Below are positions 6,258 through 6,426 of a stretch of 6,426 bases of DNA, piece by piece (the first letter of the stretch is position 1; every line of letters begins with the position of its first letter). The notes under the pieces are model-generated. The model saw only the letters and a program-made list of their open reading frames with translations, did no database searches and was not told the DNA's origin. Source of the DNA: an uncultured Bacteroidota bacterium (GTDB lineage: Bacteria > Bacteroidota > Rhodothermia > Rhodothermales > UBA10348); NCBI GenBank assembly GCA_937893205.1, contig CALBJU010000112.1:1-6426 (forward strand), read 5' to 3'. The position numbers and the translations under genes are program-made.

Positions 6258-6426
6258 TCATTGCTCCACAATTTCTATCGTTACGGGGCCTTTCGAGCGA
6301 GTCATGCAGGCCAGTCGGCACTGACCGGGTCCATTTCCTGCCTCCAAATCACAAATGTCTTCCAGCGTATCGGCCTCTTCGTCGGTGAGCTCGTTTAGCA
6401 GATCGCCGCCGGCTACGATACGGATG
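6258..6426 (-). CDS. C-terminal end of an unrecognised protein (5' part outside window)
   Basis: A minus-strand frame is open from the window edge (first whole codon at 6425-6423) for 55 codons to a TGA at 6260-6258. It has no convincing start inside the window, so it is probably the tail of a longer gene. The visible part is acidic (NELTDEEADTLED) and then carries three cysteines spaced C-x10-C-x3-C (DICDLEAGNGPGQCRLACM), ending in VTIEIVEQ. I do not recognise the family. The cysteines could bind metal or form disulfides, but nothing here decides this. It lies 91 bp upstream of the kinase on the same strand and could belong to the same or a preceding transcription unit. Because the frame is short, chance openness cannot be excluded, although the amino-acid composition looks coding and the other two minus-strand frames here are closed by stops. 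Confidence 0.55.
   Translation of the reverse strand, partial: IRIVAGGDLLNELTDEEADTLEDICDLEAGNGPGQCRLACMTRSKGPVTIEIVEQ

Noticed and set aside
6311..6343. A minus-strand ORF of 10 codons with GGAGG ahead of its ATG, inside the upstream gene
   Set aside because: It is very short, out of frame with the longer open frame and has no recognisable product.
5489..6398. Several plus-strand frames opposite the kinase and the upstream gap
   Set aside because: The kinase frame has complete, ordered catalytic motifs; the plus frames overlap one another and have no recognisable content.
6297..6426. A RiPP precursor reading of the acidic leader-like and Cys-bearing tail
   Set aside because: Apart from the LTDEEAD stretch there is no leader cleavage motif in the usual place, no start codon in view and no modifying enzyme nearby.

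Overview
All genes in this window are read from the minus strand, so the biological order runs from the high coordinates to the low ones. The set is: the tail of an unrecognised gene (6258-6426), a transmembrane Ser/Thr protein kinase with PEGA-type outer domains (4418-6166), two related TPR/CsgG-like envelope proteins (3375-4403 and 2029-3327), and the first 675 codons of a large modular surface protein (2025 down to base 1, open at the window edge). No rRNA, tRNA, CRISPR array or insertion sequence is visible. The long plus-strand frames all lie opposite these genes and look like shadows.

The window looks bacterial and chromosomal, from a diderm (Gram-negative type) organism: one product has a lipobox and CsgG-like domains belong to outer-membrane biology. 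The domain mix (PEGA kinase, TPR plus CsgG-like proteins, plant-type LRRs with a W-rich cap, ASH/choice-of-anchor-D modules) suggests the Bacteroidota/Rhodothermota or a similar FCB-type lineage, but this is inference and no marker gene is present.

The four complete or long genes look like one operon. Spacers are 14 bp (kinase to first CsgG-like gene), 47 bp (between the CsgG-like genes) and 3 bp (lipoprotein to surface protein), with no terminator visible between them. The only real gap, 6167-6257, precedes the kinase and holds a possible promoter and a good ribosome binding site for a GTG start.

A working model, which is inference: the kinase reads something in the periplasm through three PEGA-like domains. 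The two TPR-CsgG-TPR proteins, one anchored as a lipoprotein and one with an ordinary signal peptide, act in the periplasm or at the outer membrane. The last gene supplies a secreted or surface adhesin-like protein. The CsgG-like domains seem too short to carry the pore hairpins of true CsgG, so a scaffold or adaptor role is more likely than a secretion channel. The surface-protein gene shows recent repeat dynamics: a 55-bp perfect in-frame repeat, a half-length ASH module ending exactly at that repeat, and a 15-bp tandem duplication in an Ig-like domain.
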